Positions 1-8,648 of a stretch of DNA of 64,000 nucleotides are shown in pieces; position 1 is the stretch's first letter, and each line of letters starts with the position of its first letter. Origin of the DNA: Streptomyces bauhiniae (GTDB taxonomy: Bacteria; Actinomycetota; Actinomycetes; Streptomycetales; Streptomycetaceae); NCBI RefSeq assembly GCF_004784475.1, contig NZ_SRRT01000005.1, positions 310,001 through 374,000 on the forward strand, in the 5' to 3' direction. A model generated the notes under the pieces. It was not told the DNA's origin. It did not search any database and worked only from the letters and a program-made list of their open reading frames with translations. Both the position numbers and the translations under genes were made by a program.

Positions 1-390
1 GGCCAGGGAAAGAGGGTGAGCCTCCAGCAGGGCGTTGATCTGGGCTTCCATCGCCCGGCGTTGGGTGTGGGAGGCGGCCAGGGAAGGGACGACGGCGTCG
101 AGGGTGCCGGTGCCGGGGACGACGACGGTCTGTTCGTCGAGCGCGTCGAAGATGTCGTCGATCAGCCGGGTGGCCATGCGCGAGGCCTTGGGCAGGATCA
201 GCTCGAGGAGTCTGCGGCCGGCCTTTCGCAGGGCGGCCGGGGAGCCGTAGCGCGCCGACCGCCAGGTCACGGCCTGGTGGTCCAGACGCGGACCCAGGAC
301 GCGCTCCAGCGAGGGGTGGAACTGGGTGAGCAGGCCGCGTATCCGGTTGGAGGTCCCGGAGAGCGGCGTCCAGCGCTTCAGGGAGGGACC
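1..390 (-). pseudogene. IS110-family transposase remnant, truncated
   Basis: Read on the minus strand this stretch is one open frame of about 130 codons with no usable start at its upstream end; it runs off the left edge of the window. The translation contains segments I recognise from the middle of actinobacterial IS110 transposases, including SGTSNRIRGLLTQFHPSLER, YGSPAALRKAGRR, LIDDIFDALDEQTVVVPGTG and QRRAMEAQINALLEAHPLS. The N-terminal DEDD catalytic part expected upstream (higher coordinates) is absent: homology stops near 370-390. The left part cannot be judged. I read it as a 5'-truncated, inactive copy. Confidence 0.75.
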
Positions 391-981
391 ATCCACGCGC
401 GGGCGGGGAGCACACCCCGTGAACTGCGGCTTTACAGCGGCGGGGAACCAATTTTTAGCACTTTCGCCGAACTCGGCACTTTGTGATGAGGACCGCCGGA
501 CCCGTCACTTTCGCCAGAACACCCATGCGCCCACATCGCACCGCCAAGATCACTCCAATGGCCCATACGGATCTTCCCAGCCGGCGGGTCAATTGTGCTG
601 GATCGCCACACTCACCGCACGACCCACGCTCATCAGGGCCTATACAGATCGAGCGCAGCAGCGGACACATCGCGGTGCTTACGCTGACCTTGGCCTAAGC
701 GACCGAGGCACGCGGAGTGAGGGCAAGCACCTGTCGCACTCCACGTGACCTTCGCGGCCGCAAGGCCGATACTTCCGACAGTAGTACTGCAATCCCGACG
801 ACACAGACCACTCATCGACACCTGACGTCCCATCAAGGAAGTCAGCACGGAGTCAGCATCAGGACCGCCGGAGCCCGCCTCCGGCCGCCAAGGACCGTCA
901 AGATCAAAACCCCTCTCATCCAGCCTGACCAGCAAGAACGCTGCTCAGAGGCCCGTCTGCTAGCCTCACCAGGAGACACCG
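391..981. other. Gene-free stretch between the IS110 remnant and dhaK
   Basis: About 590 bases without a convincing gene. GC is visibly lower than in the flanking genes, as in decayed IS-flanking DNA. The 10-mer CACTTTCGCC occurs twice as a direct repeat at 459-468 and 506-515. The dhaK promoter must lie in the right part, but no clear -35/-10 pair stands out. Confidence 0.5.
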
Positions 982-1974
982 ATGAAGATGCTGATCAACG
1001 TCCCCGAGACCGTGGTGGCCGATGCGCTGCGGGGGATGGCGGCCGCGTATCCGGATCTGAATGTGGACGTGGAGAACCGGGTGATCGTCCGGCGGGACGC
1101 GCCGGTGGCCGGGCAGGTGGGGCTGGTTTCGGGGGGCGGGTCGGGGCATGAGCCGCTGCATGGCGGGTTCGTCGGGCCCGGGATGCTGGCGGCGGCCTGT
1201 CCGGGTGAGGTGTTCACCTCGCCGGTGCCGGACCAGATGGCGCGGGCCGCGGCGGCCGTGGACAGCGGGGCCGGGGTGCTGTTCGTCGTGAAGAACTACA
1301 CCGGCGACGTGCTCAACTTCGACATGGCCGCCGAGCTGGCCGAGGACGAGGGCATCCAGGTCGGCAAGGTCCTGGTCAACGACGACGTCGCCGTCACCGA
1401 CAGCCTCTACACGGCGGGCCGGCGCGGCACCGGCGCGACGCTGTTCGTGGAGAAGATCGCGGGCGCTGCGGCGGCCGAGGGGCAGCCGTTGGAGCGGGTG
1501 GAGGCCATCGGCCGCCAGGTCAACGACAGCTCGCGCAGCTTCGGTGTGGCCCTGAGCGCCGTCACCACCCCGGCCAAGGGCTCCCCCACCTTCGATCTGC
1601 CGCCCGGCGAGCTGGAGTTGGGCATCGGCATCCACGGTGAGCCGGGCCGCGAGCGGCGCCCGATGATGACCTCCGGGGAGATCGCCGACTTCGCGGTGAA
1701 CGCCATCCTGGACGACATGACGCCGCGCGGCCCGGTGCTGGTCCTGGTCAACGGCATGGGCGCCACCCCGCTGCTGGAACTGTTCGGTTTCAACGCAGAG
1801 GTGCAGCGGGTGCTGGCGGAGCGTGGCGTGGCCGTCGCCCGCACGCTCGTCGGCAACTACGTCACCTCGCTCGACATGGCGGGCGCCTCCGTCACCCTGT
1901 GCCAGGTCGACGAGGAACTGCTGCGGCTGTGGGACGCGCCGGTGCGGACCCCGGCACTGCGCTGGGGGATGTGA
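982..1974 (+). CDS. dhaK: Dihydroxyacetone kinase subunit DhaK
   Basis: 330 aa, the substrate-binding subunit of the PTS-dependent dihydroxyacetone kinase. It holds dihydroxyacetone as a covalent hemiaminal on a histidine and passes it to DhaL for phosphorylation to dihydroxyacetone phosphate in the cytoplasm. The glycine-rich SGGGSGHEPLHGG segment near residues 50-62 and the GIHGEPG motif near residue 220, with the substrate-binding His, are present, and the length matches the family. The ATG follows AGGAGACACCG, a good ribosome binding site. First gene of dhaKLM. Confidence 0.95.
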   Translation: MKMLINVPETVVADALRGMAAAYPDLNVDVENRVIVRRDAPVAGQVGLVSGGGSGHEPLHGGFVGPGMLAAACPGEVFTSPVPDQMARAAAAVDSGAGVLFVVKNYTGDVLNFDMAAELAEDEGIQVGKVLVNDDVAVTDSLYTAGRRGTGATLFVEKIAGAAAAEGQPLERVEAIGRQVNDSSRSFGVALSAVTTPAKGSPTFDLPPGELELGIGIHGEPGRERRPMMTSGEIADFAVNAILDDMTPRGPVLVLVNGMGATPLLELFGFNAEVQRVLAERGVAVARTLVGNYVTSLDMAGASVTLCQVDEELLRLWDAPVRTPALRWGM

Positions 1975-2020
1975 TACGGCGGAGTCAGTGGTCAACATCC
2001 CTACCAGCCAAGGAGATCCA

Positions 2021-2632
2021 GTGCTCGACGCCGACTTCTTCCGCCGTTGGATAACGGCGACCGCCGCGTCCGTCGACCGGGAGGCGCAGCGGCTCACCGC
2101 GCTCGACTCGGCCATCGGCGACGCGGACCACGGCAGCAATCTCCAGCGCGGTTTCACGGCCGTGCTGGCCACCCTGGAGAAGGAGGCGCCGGGCACGCCG
2201 GGTGCCGTGCTCTCGCTCGCCGGGCGCCAGCTCATCTCCACCGTCGGCGGTGCCTCCGGCCCGCTGTACGGCACGCTGCTGCGCCGGGCCGGGAAGGTGC
2301 TCGGGGACGCGCCCGAGGTCAGCGAGGCGCAGTTGGCGGAGGCGCTGCGGGCCGGGGTGGACGGGGTGACGGCGCTCGGCGGGGCGGCGCCGGGTGACAA
2401 GACGATGCTGGACGCGCTGATCCCGGCCGTGGACGCGCTCGGCGAGGGCTTCGACGCGGCGCGCCGGGCCGCCGAGTCCGGTGCGGTGGAGACGACCCCG
2501 ATGCAGGCCCGTAAGGGTCGGGCGAGCTATCTCGGGGAGCGCAGCATCGGCCACCAGGACCCCGGTGCCACCTCGTCCTCCCTGTTGATCGCCGCGCTCG
2601 TGACCGCGGCGGAGGGAGGCTCCGATGAGTGA
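2021..2632 (+). CDS. dhaL: Dihydroxyacetone kinase subunit DhaL (ADP-binding)
   Basis: 203 aa. DhaL carries tightly bound ADP/ATP that is re-phosphorylated by DhaM and transfers the phosphate to dihydroxyacetone on DhaK. The metal and nucleotide motif AIGDADHGSNLQRG lies near residues 29-42, followed by the GGASGPLYGT segment near 84. The GTG start at 2021 is chosen because AGGAG lies 5-9 bases upstream and the protein then begins LDADFFRRW, as usual for the family; the frame is open further upstream without homology. The last 8 bases overlap dhaM, suggesting translational coupling. Confidence 0.93.
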   Translation: MLDADFFRRWITATAASVDREAQRLTALDSAIGDADHGSNLQRGFTAVLATLEKEAPGTPGAVLSLAGRQLISTVGGASGPLYGTLLRRAGKVLGDAPEVSEAQLAEALRAGVDGVTALGGAAPGDKTMLDALIPAVDALGEGFDAARRAAESGAVETTPMQARKGRASYLGERSIGHQDPGATSSSLLIAALVTAAEGGSDE

Positions 2633-3035
2633 CGAGCGGCATGTCGGGATCGTGCTGGTGTCGCACAGCGCCGAGGTCGCCGAGTCGGTGGCCGGGCTGG
2701 CGAAGGCCCTGGCGGGCGGTGCCGAAGCGGTACCGGTCGCGGCGGCGGGCGGTACGGAGGGCGGCGGCTTCGGCACCAGCGCGGAGCTGATATCGGCGGC
2801 GGCCGCCGCCGTGGACCAGGGCGCGGGGGTCGCGGTCCTCACCGACCTGGGCAGCGCGGTGCTCACGGTGAAGGCGCTGCTCGCCGAGGGCGACGAACTC
2901 CCGGCGGACATCCGGCTGGTGGACGCCCCCTTCGTGGAGGGCGCGGTGGCCGCCGTGGTGACGGCCGCGACGGGTGCCGACCTGGACGCGGTGGTGGCCG
3001 CCGCGGGCGAGGCGTACGCCTACCGCAAGGTGTGA
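2625..3035 (+). CDS. dhaM: PTS-dependent dihydroxyacetone kinase phosphotransferase DhaM
   Basis: 136 aa, the EIIA-mannose-like phosphocarrier that takes phosphate from HPr and re-phosphorylates the nucleotide on DhaL. The active-site histidine is in GIVLVSHSAEVAE at the N-terminus. Only the EIIA-like domain is present, with no fused HPr or EI domains, so the general PTS proteins encoded elsewhere must supply phosphate. It overlaps dhaL by 8 bases and is followed by a strong hairpin at 3040-3071. Confidence 0.93.
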   Translation: MSDERHVGIVLVSHSAEVAESVAGLAKALAGGAEAVPVAAAGGTEGGGFGTSAELISAAAAAVDQGAGVAVLTDLGSAVLTVKALLAEGDELPADIRLVDAPFVEGAVAAVVTAATGADLDAVVAAAGEAYAYRKV

Positions 3036-3039
3036 GCGC

Positions 3040-3071
3040 CGGGCCGGTCCCCGCCCCAGGGGGCCGGCCCG
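3040..3071. terminator. Bidirectional hairpin terminator between dhaM and the GH75 gene
   Basis: CGGGCCGGTCCCC pairs with GGGGGCCGGCCCG (13 bp with one G-T pair) around the 6-nt loop GCCCCA. It sits in the 43-bp gap between two convergent genes. There is no T-tract, as is common in Streptomyces. Confidence 0.7.
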
Positions 3072-3078
3072 CACACCG

Positions 3079-3765
3079 TCAGCCCGTCCGCCCGACGAAC
3101 TTCCGGGCCAGTTCCTCCCCTTGGGCCACCGCGTCCTGGTGGTCCTCGATCGGCTGGGCCCGTGTGTCGCGGAAGACGATGTACGTGACCCCGGACGGGG
3201 CTCCGCCTACGCGCGGGTCGGGATCGATGCCGAGGGCACGGGCGGTGGCGTAGGACGCTTCGCCGATGAGGTCGCGGGGGCCGGTGTCGCCGACGACGGC
3301 GTATCGCACGCGGTCGCGGTAGAGCACGGCGGCCACGGAGCCGCCCCGCACGCCGTGGGCGCGATGGTCCCACAGGGCGCTGGCGGGCGGGATCACGATG
3401 TACGGGAGCCGTTCGGCGTCGAGGGGGCGGCCGTCGGACTGGGGGAAGGCGGTGGCCGGGGAGAAGTACGGGTCGGTGCGGCGGTTGCAGCGGGTGCCGG
3501 GGCGGCCGTCGCAGTCGGTGTCCAGGTCCGCCTTCCAGAACACCGCGCTGCGGGTGCCGCACACCCGGACCTTGGCGGGACCGCCCGCGTCCTCGCGGTA
3601 GCGGCCGTGGGAGACCTGTGCGCAGTCCCGCGTCCTGGCCCGGAGTTCGGCGGCGGTCACCGGCGCCTCGTGCCGGACGCCGTGGGGTACGGCAGCGGCG
3701 GGTGGTGACGTCGGGGCGAGCAGGGCGGCACCGGTCAGGAACGGCACCAACGACGGAAAAGGCAC
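3079..3765 (-). CDS. Secreted GH75 (fungal-type chitosanase) family protein
   Basis: 228 aa. The start is GTG at 3765, with GGGAGG 9 bases upstream, giving a signal-peptide-like N-terminus (PSLVPFLTGAALLAP, then an AAA cleavage region); an open frame continues upstream without a good start. The mature part matches glycoside hydrolase family 75: FWKADLDTDCDG with its Asp/Cys cluster near residues 75-86, an RTDPYFSP segment, and YAVVGDTGPRDLIGEASYA, which holds the conserved GD and GE acidic residues. GH75 enzymes hydrolyse chitosan. Activity of this member is inferred from family membership. Confidence 0.75.
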   Translation of the reverse strand: MPFPSLVPFLTGAALLAPTSPPAAAVPHGVRHEAPVTAAELRARTRDCAQVSHGRYREDAGGPAKVRVCGTRSAVFWKADLDTDCDGRPGTRCNRRTDPYFSPATAFPQSDGRPLDAERLPYIVIPPASALWDHRAHGVRGGSVAAVLYRDRVRYAVVGDTGPRDLIGEASYATARALGIDPDPRVGGAPSGVTYIVFRDTRAQPIEDHQDAVAQGEELARKFVGRTG

Positions 3766-4142
3766 GCTGGGGAACCTCCCGTAGGGGACATTCCGGACAC
3801 CATCACCCACGCGGGTGGCGAGAGACGCGTACGGCTGGCGTCGTGCGGCCGGATAGGGCATGTTCTGCGGCCGGATGGAGCAGCTCACGGGGGTCCGGAG
3901 GGCCGGACCGGTGAGGGTCCGCCCCCCGGCCGCCCGCGTCGGCGCGGTTTCGGCGACGACAGCGTGTCCGCGCCACGGGCATGAACTGGGCTCCACACAG
4001 GGGCAGTTCACGCCTCAGGGAGACCACAGCATACGTAACTCCCCGGCGCCCTCACCAGCGCGGCCCCCTTGCCGGGACGGCCCCGCAGGCGCCATATTGG
4101 TCCGGACCTTTGCCGTGATGCGGGCCTCCGGGAGGCAGCGCC

Positions 4143-5117
4143 GTGCGACGTGTTCCCCTCCGCCCCGGCCACTGGGCGTCTCTCTGCGCGGCCCTCCTGC
4201 TGGCCGTCTCCTGCGGTACGGCAGACGGCGAGTCCGGCGAGGGCCCGGCCCCCGGCGCCCCGACCGGCGTGACCGCCGACGCGGGGAGCGCCACCAGCGT
4301 CCATGTGATGTGGAACGCGGCCGGTTCCGGCGTCCATACCTACGAGGTGTATCGCGGCCCCACCAAAGTGACCGAAGTACCGGCCGCACAGCACATGGTT
4401 GATGTCACCAGGCTCAAGCCGTCCACCCTGTATGCCTTCACCGTGCGGGCCCGGAGCGCGGACGGCCGCCTCGGGCCGCCGAGCCGGGAGGTACGGGCCC
4501 GGACGCCCGCCTATGTGGCCGCGGACCATGTGGCGCCGAGCCGTCCCGGACGGGTTACCGGCAAGGTGGTGGACGGACGGGCGGTCCAGTTGTCCTGGGC
4601 GGCCGCACACGACGACGGGGGCGTGCGGTCGTACGCGGTCCAGCAGGGCGGGGTGAAGATCCATACCGTGGGCGGCACCCAGACCGCGACCGTGGTCACC
4701 GGGCTGCGTCCCGGTACCCGTTACGCCTTCACCGTCCGGGCCCAGGACGCGGCGGGCAACCTCTCCCCCGCGAGCGCCCCGGTCCGGCTCACCACACCGG
4801 GTGCCGACGACCGCCGGGGCACCGCGCCGACCGGGTTCGATGTGGTGTCACGCCACACAGCCGGGTCGTACTACCTGGATCTCGCCTGGGACCCGCCACA
4901 TGTGGACGGGGTGATCACCGAGTACCAGATCCGGCTGGACGGAGGCACGGACAGCTCGCTGGTGTGGGGCGGCACTCCCCCGTCCGGCCGGGCGCGCCAC
5001 AGCCTGTACGCCGGGCGGAAGGCCGGGGAGGTGCACCGGGTGCGGCTGCGGGCCCGGCTGCCGGACGGCACCTGGGGCGGCTTCTCGGCGGAGCGGACCG
5101 TCACCACGGGCCGCTGA
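4143..5117 (+). CDS. Lipoprotein with three fibronectin type III domains
   Basis: 324 aa. The N-terminus is a lipoprotein signal (hydrophobic stretch then LAVSCG lipobox), so it is probably tethered to the outer face of the membrane. Three FN3-like modules follow at roughly residues 37-120, 132-220 and 230-322, seen from the repeated pattern PTGVTAD, VMWNAA, YEVYRG, L(K/R)P(S/G)T and YAFTVRA. No catalytic domain is attached, so the role is probably binding or scaffolding. The linker between modules 1 and 2 (AYVAADHVAPS) is encoded by two units of the 15-nt repeat found elsewhere in this window. GTG start with GGGAGG upstream. Confidence 0.8.
   Translation: MRRVPLRPGHWASLCAALLLAVSCGTADGESGEGPAPGAPTGVTADAGSATSVHVMWNAAGSGVHTYEVYRGPTKVTEVPAAQHMVDVTRLKPSTLYAFTVRARSADGRLGPPSREVRARTPAYVAADHVAPSRPGRVTGKVVDGRAVQLSWAAAHDDGGVRSYAVQQGGVKIHTVGGTQTATVVTGLRPGTRYAFTVRAQDAAGNLSPASAPVRLTTPGADDRRGTAPTGFDVVSRHTAGSYYLDLAWDPPHVDGVITEYQIRLDGGTDSSLVWGGTPPSGRARHSLYAGRKAGEVHRVRLRARLPDGTWGGFSAERTVTTGR
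4511..4540 (-). repeat. Two 15-nt CACATRG-type repeat units inside the FN3 gene
   Basis: On the minus strand the units CACATGGTCCGCGGC and CACATAGGCGGGCGT lie back to back at a 15-nt step, matching the intergenic arrays (for example CACATAGGCGGAGCC at 8573). They encode part of an inter-domain linker, using CAT and TAT codons that are rare in this genome. Confidence 0.5.
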
Positions 5118-5268
5118 CCGCCCGGACGGCGGAGCGTGTCACCTGGGCGGACGCCCTGCGCATGCGGCGCCCCGCCGGGCCGCGTTGGCTGCTTCTGGGG
5201 TGGCACGGATGTTCCCGACCCCGGCGGCGCACGGGACGTACCGCCACCGTGCCGCCGGAGGCGAGCCC

Positions 5269-5814
5269 ATGCGCTACATACGACTTCTCTCCCGTTCCAC
5301 AGCTCCCCTGGCCGCCGTCGCGCTGCCGCTGGTGCTCGCCGGGCCGTCCGCCGCGGCGGCCGGGATCTCGGTCAGCACGTCGGGCACCAACGTGTCGGTG
5401 GTGACCAGCGCCTGCGCCCTGAACAACGGGAGTTGGGGCACGGCCTCGCTGATGAGCGGGCAGCAGACGAGCTTCGCCCAGGGGCGGCAGGTGGCGCTGG
5501 CCGGTACGACGGTCAGTCAGTCGGCGGCCTGGGCGGGGGTGGCGGCGGGGACGTACACGGTCACGGTGCAGTGCTCCAACGGCGTCTCGGCGGGCAGCCA
5601 GGTCGTCAACGTGTCGGCGGCCACCACACCGACACCGACACCAACTCGCGCGGCCTCACCCGCGCCTTCGCGGGGTGTGGCCGGTGGCCTCGGCGGCGCC
5701 ACCCGTGACTACGGCACGCTCACCCTCGCAGTGGGCGCGGCGCTGGTGGGGTCGGCGGTCATCGCGGGCGCCTGGTTCCTGCGCCGCCGGCCCAAGGCGT
5801 ACCGGCGTTACTGA
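5269..5814 (+). CDS. Secreted, C-terminally membrane-anchored hypothetical protein
   Basis: 181 aa, family not recognised. Visible parts are a signal peptide (APLAAVALPLVLAGPSAAAA, residues about 12-31), a small Ser/Thr/Val-rich extracellular domain with two Cys residues (TSACALNN and TVQCSNG) that could form a disulfide, a Thr-Pro linker, a transmembrane helix near residues 150-170 and a basic tail ending RRRPKAYRRY. No sortase motif was found. The ATG at 5269 was chosen over upstream in-frame starts because GGAGGCGAGCCC precedes it and the signal peptide starts there. It converges on the PadR gene with a 4-bp gap. Confidence 0.75.
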   Translation: MRYIRLLSRSTAPLAAVALPLVLAGPSAAAAGISVSTSGTNVSVVTSACALNNGSWGTASLMSGQQTSFAQGRQVALAGTTVSQSAAWAGVAAGTYTVTVQCSNGVSAGSQVVNVSAATTPTPTPTRAASPAPSRGVAGGLGGATRDYGTLTLAVGAALVGSAVIAGAWFLRRRPKAYRRY

Positions 5815-5818
5815 CGCA

Positions 5819-6373
5819 TCAGCCCTCGGGGCCGTCCGGCTCGAAGTCCGGGATCTCCTTCAGCGCCTCGGCGAGCCACTGGGCCCAGAAGGTCTCCAGG
5901 TCGATCCCGGCCCGCAGGACCAGGTGCTGGAGCCGGTCCTGCGGGGTGTCCCGGCCGGGCGGGAAGTCGCGCTTCTCGATCTCCTGGTAGACGGCCAACT
6001 GGCTTTCATGCAGCTCCAGATGGCGCCGTATGTCGGCCACGAGGCCCGCCGTGCCGACCACCGCCGCCGCCCGCATCCGGAGCAGCATCGCGTCCCGCAG
6101 CGGCTTGGGGTCCTGGGGCGCGGCGGTCCAGCGGGCCAGCTCCTCGCGGCCCGCGGGCAGCACCTCGTAACTCTTCTTCTGCCCACGGGCCGGCTGCGCG
6201 GACGGCAGCGCGCGGATGAACCCCTCGGCCTCCAGTTTCCCCAGCTCGCGGTAGATCTGCTGGTGGGTCGACGGCCAGAAGTAGGCGATCGACTTGTCGA
6301 ACCGCCGGGTCAGTTCCAGACCCGAGGACGGCTTCTCCAGCAGGGCGGTGAGGATGGCGTGCGGGAGTGACAT
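5819..6373 (-). CDS. PadR-family transcriptional regulator
   Basis: 184 aa. It has an N-terminal winged helix (residues about 1-85; LTALLEKPSSGLELTRRFDK, then STHQQIYRELGKLEAEGFI) and a C-terminal helical dimerisation region of the Vir-alpha type. PadR proteins are ligand-responsive repressors. It lies 39 bp downstream of the dienoyl-CoA reductase gene on the same strand, so the two may be co-transcribed. Its operator is unknown; the palindrome at 8485-8498 in the reductase promoter is one candidate. Confidence 0.88.
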   Translation of the reverse strand: MSLPHAILTALLEKPSSGLELTRRFDKSIAYFWPSTHQQIYRELGKLEAEGFIRALPSAQPARGQKKSYEVLPAGREELARWTAAPQDPKPLRDAMLLRMRAAAVVGTAGLVADIRRHLELHESQLAVYQEIEKRDFPPGRDTPQDRLQHLVLRAGIDLETFWAQWLAEALKEIPDFEPDGPEG

Positions 6374-6412
6374 GGGCTCATCCTAGGGACGCGGTCCACA
6401 TGGAGTGTCCCC

Positions 6413-8428
6413 CTACAGCGCCGCCGCCAGTTCGGTGCCCTGCTTGATGGCCCGCTTGGCGTCGAGTTCGGCCGCCACGTCGGCGCCGCCGATCAGATGG
6501 GCGCTGACTCCGGCCGCGATCAGCTCCTCGTACAGATCGCGGCGCGGCTCCTGGCCGGTGCACAGGACGACGGTGTCGACCTCCAGGACGTGGCTCTCCT
6601 CGCCGACGGTGATGTGCAGTCCGGCGTCGTCGATCCGGTCGTAGCGGACGCCGGGGACCATGGTGACGCCCCGGTGCTTCAGCTCGGTGCGGTGAATCCA
6701 GCCGGTGGTCTTGCCGAGTCCGGCGCCGACCTTGGTGGCCTTGCGCTGGAGCAGGTGGACGGTGCGCGGGGACGCGGGGCGGCTGGGGGCGGTGAGGCCG
6801 CCGGGGGCCGCGTAGTCCATGTCGACGCCCCAGGTGCGGAAGTACGTCTCGGGGTCCTCGTGCGCCTTGTCGCCGGCGTCGGTGAGGAACTCGGCCACGT
6901 CGAAGCCGATGCCGCCCGCGCCGAGCACGGCGACCCGGTCGCCGACGGGGGCGTTGTCGCGCAGCACGTCGAGGTAGCCGACCACGCGCGGGTGGTCGAT
7001 GCCCGGGATGTCGGGGGTGCGCGGGGTGACGCCGGTGGCGACCACGACCTCGTCGTACGCGTCGAGGTCGCCGGGGGTGATCCAGGTGCCGAGGCGTACG
7101 TCGACGCCGTGGGTGTCGAGCTGGTGGCGGAAGTAGCGCAGGGTCTCGTCGAACTCCTGCTTGCCGGGGACCTTGCGGGCCACGTTGAGCTGGCCGCCGA
7201 TCTCGCTCGCGGCGTCGAACAGGGTGACGTGGTGGCCGCGTTCGGCGGCGGAGACGGCGCAGGCCAGGCCCGCGGGTCCGGCGCCGACGACGGCGACGCG
7301 CTTCTTCAGCCGGGTCGGGGTGAGCACCAGCTCGGTCTCGTGGCAGGCGCGCGGGTTGACCAGGCAGGAGGTGATCTTGCCGCCGAAGGTGTGGTCCAGG
7401 CACGCCTGGTTGCAGCCGATGCAGGTGTTGATGGCCTCGGGACGGCCCTCGGCGGCCTTGGCGACGAAGTCCGGGTCGGCGAGCATCGGGCGGGCCACGG
7501 ACACCATGTCGGCGCGGCCGTCCGCGAGCAACTCCTCGGCGAGTTCCGGGGTGTTGATGCGGTTGGTGGTGACCAGCGGTACGGACACCTCGCCCATGAG
7601 CTTCTTGGTGACCCAGGTGTACGCGCCGCGCGGCACGGAGGTGGCGATGGTGGGGATACGCGCCTCGTGCCAGCCGATACCGGTGTTGATGATCGTGGCA
7701 CCGGCCGCCTCGACCGCCTTGGCGAGGGTGACGACCTCGGGCAGGGAGGAGCCGCCGGGGACCAGGTCCAGCATCGACAGGCGGTAGATGATGATGAAGT
7801 CCTCGCCGACCGCCTCGCGGACCCGGCGCACGATCTCGACCGGGAAGCGCATCCGGTTCTCGTACGAGCCGCCCCAGCGGTCGGTGCGGTGGTTGGTGCC
7901 GGCGGCGATGAACTCGTTGATGAGGTAGCCCTCGGAGCCCATGATCTCGACGCCGTCGTACCCGGCCCGCCGGGCCAGGCGGGCGGTACGGGCGTAGTCC
8001 TCGACGGTCCGCTCGACGTCGGCGTCGGTTAGCTCACGGGGGACGTGGGGGCTGATCGGCGCCTGGAGCGGGCTCGGGGCGACGAGGTCGGCGTGGTAGG
8101 CGTAGCGGCCGAAGTGCAGGATCTGCAGGGCGATGCGGCCGCCCTCCTGGTGGACGGCTTCGGTGACGACGCGGTGTTCCTCCGCCTCGGCGTCGGTGGT
8201 GAGCTTGGCGCCACCCGCCCAGGGGCGCCCCTCCTCGTTGGGGGCGATGCCGCCGGTGACGATGAGGCCGACTCCGCCGCGTGCGCGGGCCGCGTAGAAG
8301 GCCGCCATCCGCTCGAAGCCGTGCTCGGCCTCCTCCAGGCCCACGTGCATGGAGCCCATGAGGACGCGGTTGGGCAGGGTGGTGAATCCCAGGTCGAGCG
8401 GGGACAACAGGTGCGGGTAACGGCTCAT
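6413..8428 (-). CDS. fadH: NADPH-dependent 2,4-dienoyl-CoA reductase (FadH family)
   Basis: 671 aa, the same length class as E. coli FadH (about 672). The N-terminal half is an old-yellow-enzyme FMN barrel (LPNRVLMGSMHVGLEE). Next comes the 4Fe-4S cluster motif CIGCNQACLDH near residue 330, and the C-terminal half is an FAD/NADPH-binding domain (VAVVGAGPAGLACAV, then VAVLGAGGIGFDVAEFL). It reduces 2,4-dienoyl-CoA intermediates during beta-oxidation of unsaturated fatty acids. The ATG at 8428 follows GGAGGG; the open frame upstream is non-homologous. The promoter with a palindrome lies about 60 bp upstream. Confidence 0.93.
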   Translation of the reverse strand: MSRYPHLLSPLDLGFTTLPNRVLMGSMHVGLEEAEHGFERMAAFYAARARGGVGLIVTGGIAPNEEGRPWAGGAKLTTDAEAEEHRVVTEAVHQEGGRIALQILHFGRYAYHADLVAPSPLQAPISPHVPRELTDADVERTVEDYARTARLARRAGYDGVEIMGSEGYLINEFIAAGTNHRTDRWGGSYENRMRFPVEIVRRVREAVGEDFIIIYRLSMLDLVPGGSSLPEVVTLAKAVEAAGATIINTGIGWHEARIPTIATSVPRGAYTWVTKKLMGEVSVPLVTTNRINTPELAEELLADGRADMVSVARPMLADPDFVAKAAEGRPEAINTCIGCNQACLDHTFGGKITSCLVNPRACHETELVLTPTRLKKRVAVVGAGPAGLACAVSAAERGHHVTLFDAASEIGGQLNVARKVPGKQEFDETLRYFRHQLDTHGVDVRLGTWITPGDLDAYDEVVVATGVTPRTPDIPGIDHPRVVGYLDVLRDNAPVGDRVAVLGAGGIGFDVAEFLTDAGDKAHEDPETYFRTWGVDMDYAAPGGLTAPSRPASPRTVHLLQRKATKVGAGLGKTTGWIHRTELKHRGVTMVPGVRYDRIDDAGLHITVGEESHVLEVDTVVLCTGQEPRRDLYEELIAAGVSAHLIGGADVAAELDAKRAIKQGTELAAAL

Positions 8429-8459
8429 CGGGCCCTCCGTGGGGATGCGGTCGCCTCTT

Positions 8460-8498
8460 GTTGTAGAGCAACCGCTCACCTTTTTGCAACTAGTTGCA
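8460..8498 (-). promoter_or_regulatory. Promoter with perfect 14-bp palindrome upstream of fadH
   Basis: TGCAACTAGTTGCA (8485-8498) is a perfect palindrome. On the minus strand it supplies a -35-like TTGCAA (8489-8484), followed after 18 bases by TACAAC (8465-8460), 31 bp from the fadH start. A repressor bound to the palindrome would block the -35 element. The sequence resembles sites bound by MarR/PadR-type winged-helix repressors; which regulator binds is not known. Confidence 0.6.
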
Positions 8499-8516
8499 TA
8501 AGGGTGCGACGGAGGG

Positions 8517-8602
8517 CACATGGGCGTGGGGCAGGGGGAGGCCATATGGGTGCAGCCCCCATAGGTGCGGCCCACATAGGCGGAGCCCACACAGCAGAGT
8601 GC
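8517..8602 (+). repeat. Array A of degenerate 15-nt repeats (CACATRGG core)
   Basis: Four consecutive 15-nt units start at 8543, 8558, 8573 and 8588: CATATGGGTGCAGCC, CCCATAGGTGCGGCC, CACATAGGCGGAGCC and a decayed CACACAGCAGAGTGC. A fifth unit, CACATGGGCGTGGGG, lies at 8517. The array is intergenic and ends directly at the hairpin at 8599-8630. Related arrays occur near 12.4, 14.2, 19.8 and 25.1 kb. Confidence 0.75.
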
Positions 8603-8630
8603 CCCGGCCGACGGGGGTCGGCCGGGGCAC
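8599..8630 (-). terminator. Hairpin terminator downstream of the 8649-9023 gene
   Basis: A perfect 14-bp stem, GTGCCCCGGCCGAC with GTCGGCCGGGGCAC, around a GGGG loop. It lies 18 bp past the stop of the leftward gene and is followed by repeat array A. Confidence 0.75.
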
Positions 8631-8648
8631 CTCGTACGAGGGGGTCGG

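Noticed and set aside
459..515. CACTTTCGCC direct repeats as the target-site duplication of an insertion sequence
   Set aside because: The copies are 47 bp apart with no element between them, and IS110 elements usually make no such duplication.
455..670. A 71-codon minus-strand frame in the left intergenic region
   Set aside because: No ribosome binding site, no homology recognised, and atypical codon usage for this genome.
6497..8032. A 511-codon plus-strand frame opposite fadH
   Set aside because: Val/Gly/Ala-rich shadow without start signal; fadH on the other strand matches its family over the full length.
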